Of a stretch of DNA of 64,000 bases, positions 44,901-52,932 are shown piece after piece (within the stretch, counting starts at the first letter, position 1; each line of letters opens with the position of its first letter). The stretch lies in the NCBI RefSeq assembly GCF_004570975.1, contig NZ_SPPC01000001.1, forward strand, positions 248,001 through 312,000, written 5' to 3'. This DNA comes from Barnesiella sp. WM24. GTDB taxonomy: Bacteria; Bacteroidota; Bacteroidia; Bacteroidales; Muribaculaceae. The notes under the pieces are model-generated. The model was not told the origin of the DNA and did no database searches. It saw only the letters and a program-made list of their open reading frames with translations. The position numbers and the translations under genes were made by a program.

Positions 44901-45183
44901 GGTCGGTACGGCCGGCGAGCTTGACCTCCTGGGTCTCCATGCCTACATACGACACTACGAGCACTGCGTTAGGAGACGCGACTTTGATAGCAAAATTACC
45001 ATCGAAGTCAGTCGCCGTACCTACGGAAGTCCCCTTTTCCATGATGGTTGCACCGATTGCCGGCTCACCCGATGGCTCGAGGACGACACCCTTTACGGAT
45101 GTCTGGGCGAACACTCCGATTGACACCGATATAAATAGCGCCAATAGAAGGGCTCTAATGTTCAAGACTGTTCTTGTCATCAT
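41962..45183 (-). CDS. SusC-like TonB-dependent transporter
   Basis: 1073 residues from ATG 45183; a TTG two codons earlier is possible but unnecessary. Signal peptide to SIGVFAQ, CarboxypepD_reg-like domain (about 25-110, VKGVVLEPSGEPAIGATIM), plug domain starting LDEVVVVGYGVMKKSDLAGA with the SusC-typical AIYGAQGSNGVVLITTKRG, then a 22-strand barrel ending in Phe (YSFGLNISF). Imports mannan oligosaccharides with TonB energy, paired with SusD. Confidence 0.96.
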   Translation of the reverse strand: MMTRTVLNIRALLLALFISVSIGVFAQTSVKGVVLEPSGEPAIGATIMEKGTSVGTATDFDGNFAIKVASPNAVLVVSYVGMETQEVKLAGRTDLTITLKESGVSLDEVVVVGYGVMKKSDLAGASVSMSEDDLKGSIITNLDQSLQGRATGVQAMATSGAPGSSSSIRVRGQSTINANAEPLYVIDGVIVQGGGNSGADFGLGDALGNGKVSTVSPLSTINPSDIVSMEILKDASATAIYGAQGSNGVVLITTKRGKSGEAKFTYDGMFAVNHQNKRLDMMNLREYAEYYNEFVANGYQTANDWYRDPSVLGVGTNWQDAVFRTALQNQHQVSAQGGTDKVQYYVSGSYMNQEGTLIGSDFSRFSVRANLDAQLKSWLKLGLSATYTDTDESLKLADGEQGIINYSLTTLPDIPIYDIDGNFSSVVREGYTNPNPIALAMLDDILLRRKKLTGNIFFDVTPIKNLVWHAEFGYDVSASKADRYKPMVDLGSWVRSSNESSIQKNSSWFWQLKNYVSYNGTAWDKFHYTAMVGQECWESRYDFTNIFASGLPSDEVHNPALGNKNSYNISAGFGSSAMASFFTRETLNWDDRYLLTYTYRYDGSSNFGPENRWAGFHSVAGAWRFSNEKFFEPVRNVIDNGKLRLGWGQTGNANIGGYAWGVAMSRMPSALGAGYRPANIANPGIKWETQEQWNAGIDINMFNNRLNFVVDAYLKTSKDMLMAMQLPSYMGTQGNGSSALAAPKGNFGEIENKGIEIEVTGRPFVGEFEWESSFQISFNRNKLKALSGTENAQLVGYGQWSDVVSVSEIGQPLYNFYGYVVEGVYRDYDDIMNSPTPDHFPSDGVFNKSNTVWVGDLKYKDVNGDGKIDANDRTVIGSPMPKFTFGWTNTFRYKNIDLSIFLNGSYGNDVMNYLAINLTGMKSTWTNQLNSVSDRAQLVPIDPNKVYPAGQNWYDDITNIRVKNWQTKVPAARLNDPNDNDRISDRYIEDGSYLRIKNITLGYTFKKSLLKRLHLENLRVYCNIQNLYTFTKYKGYDPEIGASTQDSSGLVYGLDFGRYPSPTTYSFGLNISF

Positions 45184-45269
45184 GAGCAATTTTTAAGGTA
45201 AGGTTAATGTATTTAGGTTAGAATAGTTGGTTTATAATTACTGCACTGTCGGGCATAATACACCCTATG

Positions 45270-45316
45270 CAAAATTAGGCATATGGACAGAGATATAATA
45301 ATACAATTTTATCTCT
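45270..45316 (-). promoter_or_regulatory. susC promoter and candidate operator
   Basis: -7 box TAATTTTG on the minus strand (45270-45277). Just upstream is an inverted repeat AGAGATA-N14-TATCTCT (45289-45295 with 45310-45316) in the -20 to -45 region. Transcription would give an 80-base leader before the susC ATG. The AraC regulator at 50566 is the natural candidate to bind. Confidence 0.5.
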
Positions 45317-45344
45317 ATATTGCACTTTGTTGACTTATATGTTG

Positions 45345-46613
45345 TCAACGGCGGTTTCGTTCAAAAAATTCTCTTATTCGCGGATTCCAGTCGTCATAAT
45401 CGACTGTGTGACCAAGGTCACGATAGATAATAAACTCCTTTGGTGAACTGATTAGATTGTAACTTGAAAAATTAGTGTGGGGCGGACATACCGGATCCTG
45501 CAAGCCGACACCCATCAACACCGGACACTTAATGCGCCGTGCCATGTTCTTCATATCGAAGTAGCTGAGCGTCTTATACATTTCTTCATCGCTTATGCCG
45601 GCTTCGGCGGCAGCCTTCTTTACAGGCTCGGCAGGCCAGTGGACGATGTTGAAATAGTCGGGATAGTCAGAGAGGAAGGGTATGTAAGGGGCAATCGCCG
45701 CAACGCGATGGTCGAGCGCAGCCGACACAAGGGTGAAAGCCCCTCCCTGACTGCCGCCCTCGGCAAAAATATTGTTGCGGTCGGTCTGCGGCAGTTGATA
45801 AATAAAGTCAATTGCACGCACGACATCCATAAAGGCTCCACGGTAATAATAGGTGTCGGGAGAGGCTATTCCATAAGCCACCCAGTCGCCATACTTATTG
45901 TATTTTTTACCATAACCCTGACCTCTTGAAAACGGGATAAAATGAATCCAGTCGGGAGCATCGTCGGCACCTACACACCAGGGGTCGACGCCATATCCGT
46001 TATAAATAATGTGGACAGGATACTTACCCTCCTTGACAGGAATGGCGATATATCCGCTGATAGTGTCGCCGCCGAGCGAGCGCATTGTCGCAAGATACAC
46101 CTTGCGCTTCTCGCCGCTCAGCGAGTCGACTTCCTGAAGATTATAGCGCGGATCGACCCGGGCAAGCTCGTCAAGTGCCTCAGACCAGAAACGGTCAAAA
46201 TCGGGCTGCGAGTCAGGCAACGACACTATATTTTCAGGCTCATAGCCGAAATTCATGTCAAGAATAGACTTGTCACCGTCATTCACTGAAAGGCGGTAAA
46301 AGCCGGGAGCTTTGACACAGGGGTCAACCTTGAAGCATGCCGTGTCGCCGGCAGCAACGGTCACGGAGCGTGTCTCCTCCATGACAGGCTCATAATTGTC
46401 GGTGGTGACGACAATGCGGAGGTCGGCGTTACACGCCGCTCCGGTGGAATCGCTCACGGCAACCGTAAGCGAAGGGACCTGAGGCGCGAGCCACCACCAT
46501 TGGCTGTCGGCAACCGCCGACGCTTTCAGGTGACGCTCTGCCGCCGAAACTGAAAAGGTTATGAAAAGCAGTGAGATTGCACCGGCAATCATCTTGGTTT
46601 TATGAAAGGTCAC
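45345..46613 (-). CDS. CE7-type acetyl esterase, exported
   Basis: 422 residues from a GTG start; this start puts His/Lys before the hydrophobic signal (residues 1-25, SVSAAE). An N-terminal beta-sandwich (about 28-125) precedes an alpha/beta-hydrolase of the acetyl-xylan esterase type. Nucleophile Ser288 in AEGGSQGGAF, Asp in GVGLQDPVCPP and His in DLGHTVDYDDW form the triad. It would remove acetyl groups from mannan or its oligosaccharides in the periplasm. Ends the GH5/esterase transcript; 13 bases after GH5_7. Confidence 0.86.
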   Translation of the reverse strand: MTFHKTKMIAGAISLLFITFSVSAAERHLKASAVADSQWWWLAPQVPSLTVAVSDSTGAACNADLRIVVTTDNYEPVMEETRSVTVAAGDTACFKVDPCVKAPGFYRLSVNDGDKSILDMNFGYEPENIVSLPDSQPDFDRFWSEALDELARVDPRYNLQEVDSLSGEKRKVYLATMRSLGGDTISGYIAIPVKEGKYPVHIIYNGYGVDPWCVGADDAPDWIHFIPFSRGQGYGKKYNKYGDWVAYGIASPDTYYYRGAFMDVVRAIDFIYQLPQTDRNNIFAEGGSQGGAFTLVSAALDHRVAAIAPYIPFLSDYPDYFNIVHWPAEPVKKAAAEAGISDEEMYKTLSYFDMKNMARRIKCPVLMGVGLQDPVCPPHTNFSSYNLISSPKEFIIYRDLGHTVDYDDWNPRIREFFERNRR

Positions 46614-46626
46614 TGTTGTATGGTAT

Positions 46627-47928
46627 TTATTTGGTGCTTATATTACGTGCAATTCGCGAAATTATTGCTAAAGTTTTGTTATCTTTTGCAAAAACAGAGT
46701 TAAGACCTTGCTCTTCCTGCGCCGGGTCACATGTGTATTCATCACCAGCGACCCACACTACATGGTCGGGCTCTGCATATCCGCCCCATCCCCAGAAGTT
46801 GCAGCCGTCAATCAGGTCGCCGCGCTCCACGAGCGAGAACACATACTCATAAAACTTGTCCCTGCCCTCCGTGGGTGAGCCGGAAGCAAATGACATGGAG
46901 TCGCGCGGATAGCCAAACTCCTCAAGCACAAGAGGCTTGCGCGCACGCTTCATCATCTCGGAGTGGGGAGTTATATACTCCACCGCCTTGATGCAGGCAC
47001 TGTCGACGCCTGAAATAAGGGTCTCCTTGCCTACCCAGCTCCAATTATAGGGCCAGAGATGGATGATGCCGTAGTCAATCTCGGGATAATTGTGAATCTC
47101 TTCCCAAAGCTCGATGTCCTGCTCGCAGCCATGCTTTCCTTCGCTGCCGGTCGACACGAGATGGTTAGGGTCAATCTCCTTGATTATCTTTGCCGTGGTG
47201 CGTATCCAGTCGGCGAAGGCGCGTTTCTGCACGCTGTCGTCGGCAAATGCCCGTGGCTCGTTTGCCACCTGCCATGCCATTATCGCGGGGCTCTCCACAT
47301 AAGGCTTCCCGGTAACACTGTTGACCCGCGACACTATATTGCGCACATGGTCATAAGAAAGCTGCTTTGCCGAGTCACAGGTAACAAACTGCCTCACATA
47401 GTCCATATAGGCGGGCCAGCCGTCAACACTCGGAATCGGGGCCTTGCCCTTACCCGCCCACTGCAGATAAGCAGAATATCCGCCGCTCCATTCCCAGGCG
47501 TTGTTAAGGTAAAGCACAGCCTTCATGTCGCGGCGCTCAAGCTCAGCCATGAGGTAATCGAGCCCTGCAAGAAGAGTGTCATTATAGACTCCGGGCGCGG
47601 TCTGCAGGACAGGGCTTATATGAGAGGCGAGACCCTCGTCACCGTCGCCGCCGACAAGGATGCGCAGATTGTTCACTCCGTTTTCCTGAAGCAAGTCAAG
47701 TTCACGGCTCAGGCGGGCGCGGTCGCCTCCCCTGCCCTCCGATGCAAGTATGGGGCCATACCAGAAATTAGTCCCGACAAACCGATAGACACTGTCGCCG
47801 ATATAAAACTTGCCGTCGCGGACGGTAACGAAATCACCGTCACGTGCAGCGCCGCTCTTCTTTGACGAAGAGCAGGCTATAGCAGTCACAGCCACACAAA
47901 GGGCTGCTATCCATAATATTTTTTTCAT
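46627..47928 (-). CDS. GH5 subfamily 7-like endo-beta-mannanase lipoprotein
   Basis: 433 residues. Lipobox TAIAC (Cys19) then SSSKKSG, so probably periplasmic. GH5 TIM barrel: NFWYGPILAS near residue 54, acid/base Glu224 in AWQVANEPRAF, and nucleophile Glu337 in LVLEEFGYPRD. FVGTNFWYG and WSGGYSAYLQWA are typical of GH5_7 mannanases. It cleaves internal beta-1,4-mannosyl bonds. In one transcript with another GH5 and two esterases. Confidence 0.87.
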   Translation of the reverse strand: MKKILWIAALCVAVTAIACSSSKKSGAARDGDFVTVRDGKFYIGDSVYRFVGTNFWYGPILASEGRGGDRARLSRELDLLQENGVNNLRILVGGDGDEGLASHISPVLQTAPGVYNDTLLAGLDYLMAELERRDMKAVLYLNNAWEWSGGYSAYLQWAGKGKAPIPSVDGWPAYMDYVRQFVTCDSAKQLSYDHVRNIVSRVNSVTGKPYVESPAIMAWQVANEPRAFADDSVQKRAFADWIRTTAKIIKEIDPNHLVSTGSEGKHGCEQDIELWEEIHNYPEIDYGIIHLWPYNWSWVGKETLISGVDSACIKAVEYITPHSEMMKRARKPLVLEEFGYPRDSMSFASGSPTEGRDKFYEYVFSLVERGDLIDGCNFWGWGGYAEPDHVVWVAGDEYTCDPAQEEQGLNSVFAKDNKTLAIISRIARNISTK

Positions 47929-47957
47929 TTTTCAAGTATTGTTTAGATTCGCAAAGA

Positions 47958-49409
47958 TTATTTCTCCCAATTATCAGTGCGGAACGGGGCAAGCGGAAGC
48001 TCACGCATGCCATAGATGTTTCCGGGAGCCCAGTTTTTAAAGCAATAGCGCACAGCGGCAATCTTGTCGACCTTGTCACTTGTCACCTCCACATTACAGC
48101 GGTCAGTGTACACCTGCTTTGCCTGAGCGGGATGGAACACCCCGTCTTCACCTGCCACCTCGAAGCCCTCCATGTCGCGTTCAGGCGAGAAGCCGTCGTC
48201 GGCATGACGGAAGTGCAGGATAGCCTTGTTGCCGTCGACCTCCATCGACTCAAATTCAGGCGAATCGCAGGCAATGCCTTTCACGCCATAGTCACGTACA
48301 GCCGCCATATAGGCAAGACGCTCGCCTATTTCGCGCTTTTTTGACGGATGAATCTGAAATGAGGTGCCGGGTGTCACGAGGTCTACCGTAGCGACAATGC
48401 CGCTGTTTGGCACAATCTCGACAGCCTTGCGCTGAGCCTCGCGGAGCAAAGCGCCCCATGTGCCCTGCTCGTCACCATAATAATGAGGAGGCACCTCGAC
48501 ACAGTAGACAGGTATCTCACCCTGACCCCACTTGTCGCGCCAATGCTCTATCATGGTAGCGAAACGCGAAGGGTAATCGGCATGCTTGCCGACATTGCTC
48601 TCTCCCTGGTTCCACAGGAATCCGCGAACGGTATAGCCCATAAGCGGATGAAGCATACCGTTGTACATAATCATAGGGAGCATATATTCCTGATAGTCGG
48701 GACGGCTCTCATCTTTTTCAGCCTCATAATCCACGTCGGGATAGCGGTCAAGGATTTCCTTGGGAAGCCAGCCCTCCACGCGGCTTCCGCCCCAGCTGCA
48801 ATTTATTATCCCGACAGGGACGTCTATTATATTATTAAGTTCGCGCGCGAAGAAATAGCCCAGGGCGCTGAAGTCAGGAGCATTTTCGGGGACACACTCC
48901 ACCCATTCGCCCTTCACGCTGTCAAGAGGCACCTCCGACCGGTTTTTCGGAACCGTCGCGAAGCGTATCGCATGTTTGTATTTGCCCGACTCTGCAATCG
49001 CCTTGTTAGCGCCCTCGATCGGCGCGCCCCAGAATCCGCGGAGAGGCATCTCCATATTGGACTGTCCGGAGGCAAACCACACCTCGCCGACAAGCACATT
49101 GTCAAGCGTGCGGGTCTCGCCGTCGCCCGTGATAGTGACTGTCTGTATATCATATGAAGCAGCGGGAGTCGTCACTTTTACATCCCAGCGACCGTCTTTT
49201 GCGGCTTTTGCCGTATATTCCTTTCCGTTCCAACCGGTGACAACCTTTACCGGCGACCCGGGCTTTGCCCATCCCCACAGAGCCGCCTCACTGTTTTGCT
49301 GAAGCATCATGTTACGGTTAACGATGTCAGGAAGAGTCAGCGCGTCGGCACCACAGGCAAACCCGGCAACGGCGATGCCCATTACCAGGTTACGAAGATT
49401 GATTTTCAT
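47958..49409 (-). CDS. SASA-family carbohydrate acetylesterase (sialate O-acetylesterase-like)
   Basis: 483 residues. Signal peptide (about 1-23, CGADA/LT). SGNH/SASA esterase: FASGQSNMEMPL with nucleophile Ser117, NCSWGGSRVEGWLP, WNQGESNVG, and a late FQIHPSKKREIGERLA supplying the catalytic His. Although the family name comes from sialate esterases, PUL members act on acetylated plant glycans; with CE7 alongside, it probably deacetylates mannan at a different position. Confidence 0.88.
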   Translation of the reverse strand: MKINLRNLVMGIAVAGFACGADALTLPDIVNRNMMLQQNSEAALWGWAKPGSPVKVVTGWNGKEYTAKAAKDGRWDVKVTTPAASYDIQTVTITGDGETRTLDNVLVGEVWFASGQSNMEMPLRGFWGAPIEGANKAIAESGKYKHAIRFATVPKNRSEVPLDSVKGEWVECVPENAPDFSALGYFFARELNNIIDVPVGIINCSWGGSRVEGWLPKEILDRYPDVDYEAEKDESRPDYQEYMLPMIMYNGMLHPLMGYTVRGFLWNQGESNVGKHADYPSRFATMIEHWRDKWGQGEIPVYCVEVPPHYYGDEQGTWGALLREAQRKAVEIVPNSGIVATVDLVTPGTSFQIHPSKKREIGERLAYMAAVRDYGVKGIACDSPEFESMEVDGNKAILHFRHADDGFSPERDMEGFEVAGEDGVFHPAQAKQVYTDRCNVEVTSDKVDKIAAVRYCFKNWAPGNIYGMRELPLAPFRTDNWEK

Positions 49410-49427
49410 GATTTGATACTTGATTGT

Positions 49428-50429
49428 TTAACGGTTACGGTTAATATAGTATTTCACAAGCACCGCCCACGGCTTGAGGTCGTCGTCGGTCCATTCCTCG
49501 CCTTGCGAAGACGCCGACGGGCGGAGCATCGAGCAGGTTTCATCCTTGTCGCTTACCGACCAGCAAATCCAGCTTATTCCGTTAGCGTCGGCAAGTTCCA
49601 TCCACTTTTCCCAGGAAGCGGGGTCAATCACTCCGTCGCCTGTGTGAACCATCGACGCACATTCAGCCATGAACAACGGAAGCCCCTTGTCAATGGCATA
49701 TTGAGCCTGCTGACGCAGATAGTCGGTATGGGTGGCGGCATAATAGTGGAGCGAATAGACTACATTTTTATCTGACGTAATAGGGTCGTCGGCAGCCTCA
49801 TGCACATTCTGGTCCCAGCGGGGAGTCGGCACTATAACAATTGCCTCAGGCGCATTCTTGCGTATGATCGGCAACAGTTCCTCGGCATAGCTCTTTGTCT
49901 CCTGCCAGGTGACTTCAAGAGGCTCGTTCCAGATTTCATACATCACATTGGGCAGATTGCCATATTTCTCGCTGACCGTGGCAAAAAACTCTTTGGCGAG
50001 CGGAAGATTGTTTTCATGGCTATGGAAGTCGATAAGCACGTATATGCCGTTTTCCACCGCTCCCTGCACGATGCTGTCGACAAGAGCATAGCCCATTTCA
50101 GGCTTCTTGTCAAAGGTGTTTTCATCCAGGTCAAGGCCGATAGACGCACGCACAATGTCAGCGCCCCAGTCCTTGGCGATTTCTGTCACCGAACTGCGGT
50201 TGTAGAAGCGCGGCCACATGTTGTGCCATCCGAAGCTCACACCGCGCAGCTGTATCGAGTCACCGTTACTGTCGACTATACGCGAGCCGTTGACTTTCAG
50301 CTGTCCGTGACGCTCTACAAGAGTAAGTTTTTCATTTTCGGCGGCAGAGTCCGATGCCTCCGCCTTAACACCACACGCCGTCATCCCGAGAAGTGATGAG
50401 AATAAAATTACGATTGGCAATAATTTCAT
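49428..50429 (-). CDS. GH5 endo-beta-1,4-glucanase/mannanase lipoprotein
   Basis: 333 residues. Lipobox GMTAC (Cys19). GH5 barrel with LRGVSFGWHNMWPRFYN, acid/base Glu169 in MYEIWNEPLEV and nucleophile Glu256 in LFMAECAS. The pattern is nearest to subfamily 2 endoglucanases (cellulase family), not the GH5_7 mannanase next door, suggesting cleavage of the glucosyl bonds in glucomannan. First gene of the GH5-SASA-GH5_7-CE7 transcript, with a TATATTTG box upstream. Confidence 0.85.
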   Translation of the reverse strand: MKLLPIVILFSSLLGMTACGVKAEASDSAAENEKLTLVERHGQLKVNGSRIVDSNGDSIQLRGVSFGWHNMWPRFYNRSSVTEIAKDWGADIVRASIGLDLDENTFDKKPEMGYALVDSIVQGAVENGIYVLIDFHSHENNLPLAKEFFATVSEKYGNLPNVMYEIWNEPLEVTWQETKSYAEELLPIIRKNAPEAIVIVPTPRWDQNVHEAADDPITSDKNVVYSLHYYAATHTDYLRQQAQYAIDKGLPLFMAECASMVHTGDGVIDPASWEKWMELADANGISWICWSVSDKDETCSMLRPSASSQGEEWTDDDLKPWAVLVKYYINRNR

Positions 50430-50480
50430 GGAATTGAGTAAATATGTTTAATTGGTTGATTAATAATAATTCCTATGTCA

Positions 50481-50488
50481 CAAATATA
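50481..50488 (-). promoter_or_regulatory. -7 box TATATTTG for the GH5/esterase operon
   Basis: Minus-strand TATATTTG, 51 bases upstream of the GH5 start at 50429 and downstream of the AraC stop. Confidence 0.55.
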
Positions 50489-50565
50489 GTAATTATATCC
50501 GGCCGAGCAATCAAAGTCGCCGCAGAGTGTCACAATAAGATAAATTAATACTATTTTACCTTACC

Positions 50566-51441
50566 CTACACTATGATTTTGTTCTTGCGGTAATTCTCTC
50601 TGAACACCTTGGGCGAGCAGCCCTTTTTACGCTTGAATATGCGGTTGAAATTGGACACATTGTTAAACCCGCACTCATAGCATATCTCCACAATCGACAT
50701 CGTGCTGTCGGCAAGCAGCCGCGACGCATATCCAAGCCGGAGGTCGATGATATAATCCGAGATGGTCCTGCCTGTGCGTAACTTGAAAAAGCGGCTGAAC
50801 GCGGTCGGGGTCATGCTTATCAAGTCGGCAAGAGCCTGAAGGCGTATCTCTTTGTTGTAATTCTTGTTGATATACTCTTCGACCTTGCGCACACGCCGGC
50901 TGTCGGACACGGTCGACACATTGGCAAACGAAGAGCTTGAAAGCATGTGGAAATTTTCCTCAAGCGAAAGCTCATACAAGATTTCAAGCAGCTTCAACAC
51001 CCTGTAAAACCCCGACTGAAGGCGGGTTATCTCCATAAGCTTTGAATAGAGCCTCATGATTGCCGGCACCCCGAATGCAATCCCGTTGCGGCTGCGGTCG
51101 AGCATCACCTCGAGGCTCTTCATCTGATTTTTGGCAAGAAGCGAGTCGCCGAGCAAGTCAGATGAAAACTGGATGGTCACCTCATGTATATCCTTGCGGC
51201 AGCACTCATGCTGCTCCCAGGCATGTTCAAGACCGCCGCCCACAATCGCAAGGTCATAATTGCCCAGCTCCTCGATGCTGTCGCCAACGATACGGCGGGC
51301 ACCCTCACAGTTTTCCACAAAGTTAAGTTCAAACTCTGCATGCCTGTGTAGCGGGTAATCAAAACTCTCCTTGTAACGATCGACAAGGTAAAAGCAATCC
51401 TTTGACGAAAGCGGCGTGATTTCCGTGATGACCTTATTCAT
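50566..51441 (-). CDS. AraC-family transcriptional regulator of the PUL
   Basis: 291 residues. N-terminal cupin-like sensing domain (YPLHRHAEFELNFVEN near residue 30), and a C-terminal pair of HTH motifs (residues about 185-285: YINKNYNKEIRLQALADLIS, SIVEICYECGFNNVSNFNRI with FKRKKGCSPKVFREN). Probably activates the mannan genes on sensing a sugar. It faces the same direction, upstream of all PUL genes, with its own promoter box. Most large Bacteroides PULs use HTCS or sigma/anti-sigma control; AraC control is less usual but known. Confidence 0.9.
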   Translation of the reverse strand: MNKVITEITPLSSKDCFYLVDRYKESFDYPLHRHAEFELNFVENCEGARRIVGDSIEELGNYDLAIVGGGLEHAWEQHECCRKDIHEVTIQFSSDLLGDSLLAKNQMKSLEVMLDRSRNGIAFGVPAIMRLYSKLMEITRLQSGFYRVLKLLEILYELSLEENFHMLSSSSFANVSTVSDSRRVRKVEEYINKNYNKEIRLQALADLISMTPTAFSRFFKLRTGRTISDYIIDLRLGYASRLLADSTMSIVEICYECGFNNVSNFNRIFKRKKGCSPKVFRENYRKNKIIV

Positions 51442-51463
51442 GATTTAAGATTATGGATAATTG

Positions 51464-51471
51464 CAAAGTTA
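51464..51471 (-). promoter_or_regulatory. -7 box TAACTTTG for the AraC gene
   Basis: Minus-strand TAACTTTG, 22 bases upstream of the start at 51441. Confidence 0.55.
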
Positions 51472-51594
51472 CAACAATTTCAATTAGTTGCAAATTTTGT
51501 GCTGCTAAAATCAGCACATTCCGACATAAAAAATTGCACATTATACCATAATCCGGAATAATTTACATTAAAAATAATGCATCGCAACGTCAAA

Positions 51595-51702
51595 GTCGCC
51601 CACCTCCGTTAATTTATCACAAATCAAAGACGCTATTTTGTAATTTAACACAATATCACAACAAAACAATTTATATTTGCAAAACCACGTAACAGCTATA
51701 TG
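51595..51702 (+). repeat. Promoter/start-codon repeat, copy A (orphaned)
   Basis: 108 bases matching 52932-53039 without gaps and with only about five substitutions. It includes the -7 box TATATTTG (51672-51679) and ends in the start codon ATG (51700-51702). In copy B this ATG opens the MG2/plug gene; here it opens only 21 codons antisense to the end of the SUKH gene. Confidence 0.9.
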
Positions 51703-51708
51703 GGTTCC

Positions 51709-52638
51709 TTACATGAATCCATCTTTTTTAAGCCCCCGTATAAAGCTCTCGAAATTTTCTGCTAAAAGAGTTATTTTGAAATCTGATTCCTGATCTACAT
51801 GCACAACTTTAGGCTCCCCTAATGGACCACATTCTCGATAATCCAAAAAGACCATATCATGCCCGGCACTTGGGCAACTACAAATGGCAACTCCAATAGC
51901 AGGATAGCCCCATTCGTCAATCATAAACCGGCTGCCAATCTCCCCACATACTGAGTACGGTTTATTTCTGTCTATACCGAATATACCGGTAATTACCTTT
52001 GTGCGATTGTTTCCTACAGGCAAACATGTTTTAGCCGGAATCCCGCCATTCTGTTGTTTAATCAACTCGATATAGGAAGCAGGCAGTTTATAGCCTAATT
52101 CTCGTTCGACACCGGCTATTAATTCATCATTAGGCGGATTGCCGACATATTGGCTTCTTGCATATTGACTGTCTTTCCAAAAGTTTGTGAAATCAAAGTC
52201 TTCAAATATTTGTGTCTTATTAAAATTTTCTTTTTGTGGCTCATAATGTCCTTTAGCGTTCCGCTTGTCAAGATCGTTGGAATCGCTTGTCACTGCGATT
52301 AAATTTCTTATGGCTAAACGCATGTCTTCAAAATAGGAAGAAATTTCACCCTTTATATCGTGATAATTTTCAATTAGATACAAGTCGCCAGGATCTAAAT
52401 GGCAATAAAACAGTTGCATTATGTATGAAAAGCTATCGACAATTCCACATAATATAGTTTCATAATACTTAGTTTTACCATTTTCAAGATAATAATGTGT
52501 CAAACTCTTTATACACAGCAGAAATTCCCTGAATTTTATCTTGTCAAAGAAAGCACATTCATGTAATTGAAACATGAATGTAGTAGCTTTAATAGCTTCA
52601 ATTTCCTCTGTACAATATTTCTCAAGTTTATTCATCAT
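51709..52638 (-). CDS. SUKH (SMI1/KNR4)-domain protein, possible immunity protein
   Basis: 309 residues, no signal peptide. The C-terminal SUKH domain (about 170-300) shows VERELGYKLPASYIELIKQQ NGG (in two parts), the GIFGIDRN segment and IGVAICSCPSAGHDMVFLDY, the core pattern of SMI1/KNR4 immunity proteins. Residues 1-160 are a helical domain I do not recognise. SUKH proteins commonly neutralise nuclease or deaminase toxins of rival bacteria. It stands alone, with no toxin in the window. Its location replaces a copy of the downstream gene, so it was probably acquired. AT-rich relative to the PUL. Confidence 0.78.
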   Translation of the reverse strand: MMNKLEKYCTEEIEAIKATTFMFQLHECAFFDKIKFREFLLCIKSLTHYYLENGKTKYYETILCGIVDSFSYIMQLFYCHLDPGDLYLIENYHDIKGEISSYFEDMRLAIRNLIAVTSDSNDLDKRNAKGHYEPQKENFNKTQIFEDFDFTNFWKDSQYARSQYVGNPPNDELIAGVERELGYKLPASYIELIKQQNGGIPAKTCLPVGNNRTKVITGIFGIDRNKPYSVCGEIGSRFMIDEWGYPAIGVAICSCPSAGHDMVFLDYRECGPLGEPKVVHVDQESDFKITLLAENFESFIRGLKKDGFM

Positions 52639-52841
52639 ATTGTGATAATGTTTGGCTATTATTCTAATGGCTTAAAATAGTATTCTTTAAATACTCCATT
52701 TTTGCTTCTGGCATAAGTTGTGGCACATGGAGCGCGAAGTAACGGAATTGTCACCTAAATAAGTACGCGGCAGGTTTATCAGTGGTTCCTTGCAAAGTTA
52801 CAAAACATCTACAACCATAGCAAATATTCCGGCTTCCACAA
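52639..52841. other. Spacer at the right edge of the SUKH insertion
   Basis: No gene seen. Holds a minus-strand -7 box TAACTTTG at 52793-52800 that could serve the SUKH gene with a 150-base leader. GGTTCCTT at 52784-52791 repeats GGTTCCTT at 51703-51710, so the insertion is bordered by an 8-bp direct repeat that may be a target duplication or chance. Confidence 0.4.
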
Positions 52842-52932
52842 CGAAGATTGAAATCGGGGATGACGGCAAATCGGAAATTGAATTTTACACTACCGATGCA
52901 CAGTCAACCACTTATGACATCGTGATAGAGGG
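52842..52932 (+). pseudogene. 3' remnant of a duplicated MG2/plug-domain gene
   Basis: 91 bases identical to 55640-55730 except for one base; codes KIEIGDDGKSEIEFY... as near the end of the intact-position gene. It breaks off at IEG and is joined directly to promoter copy B (52932 onward). Confidence 0.85.

Noticed and set aside
51463-52800. Shared TGCAAAGTTACAA at 51463 and 52791 as part of the duplication
   Set aside because: Both contain a minus-strand TAACTTTG promoter box with common flanks, and the surrounding sequence does not match.
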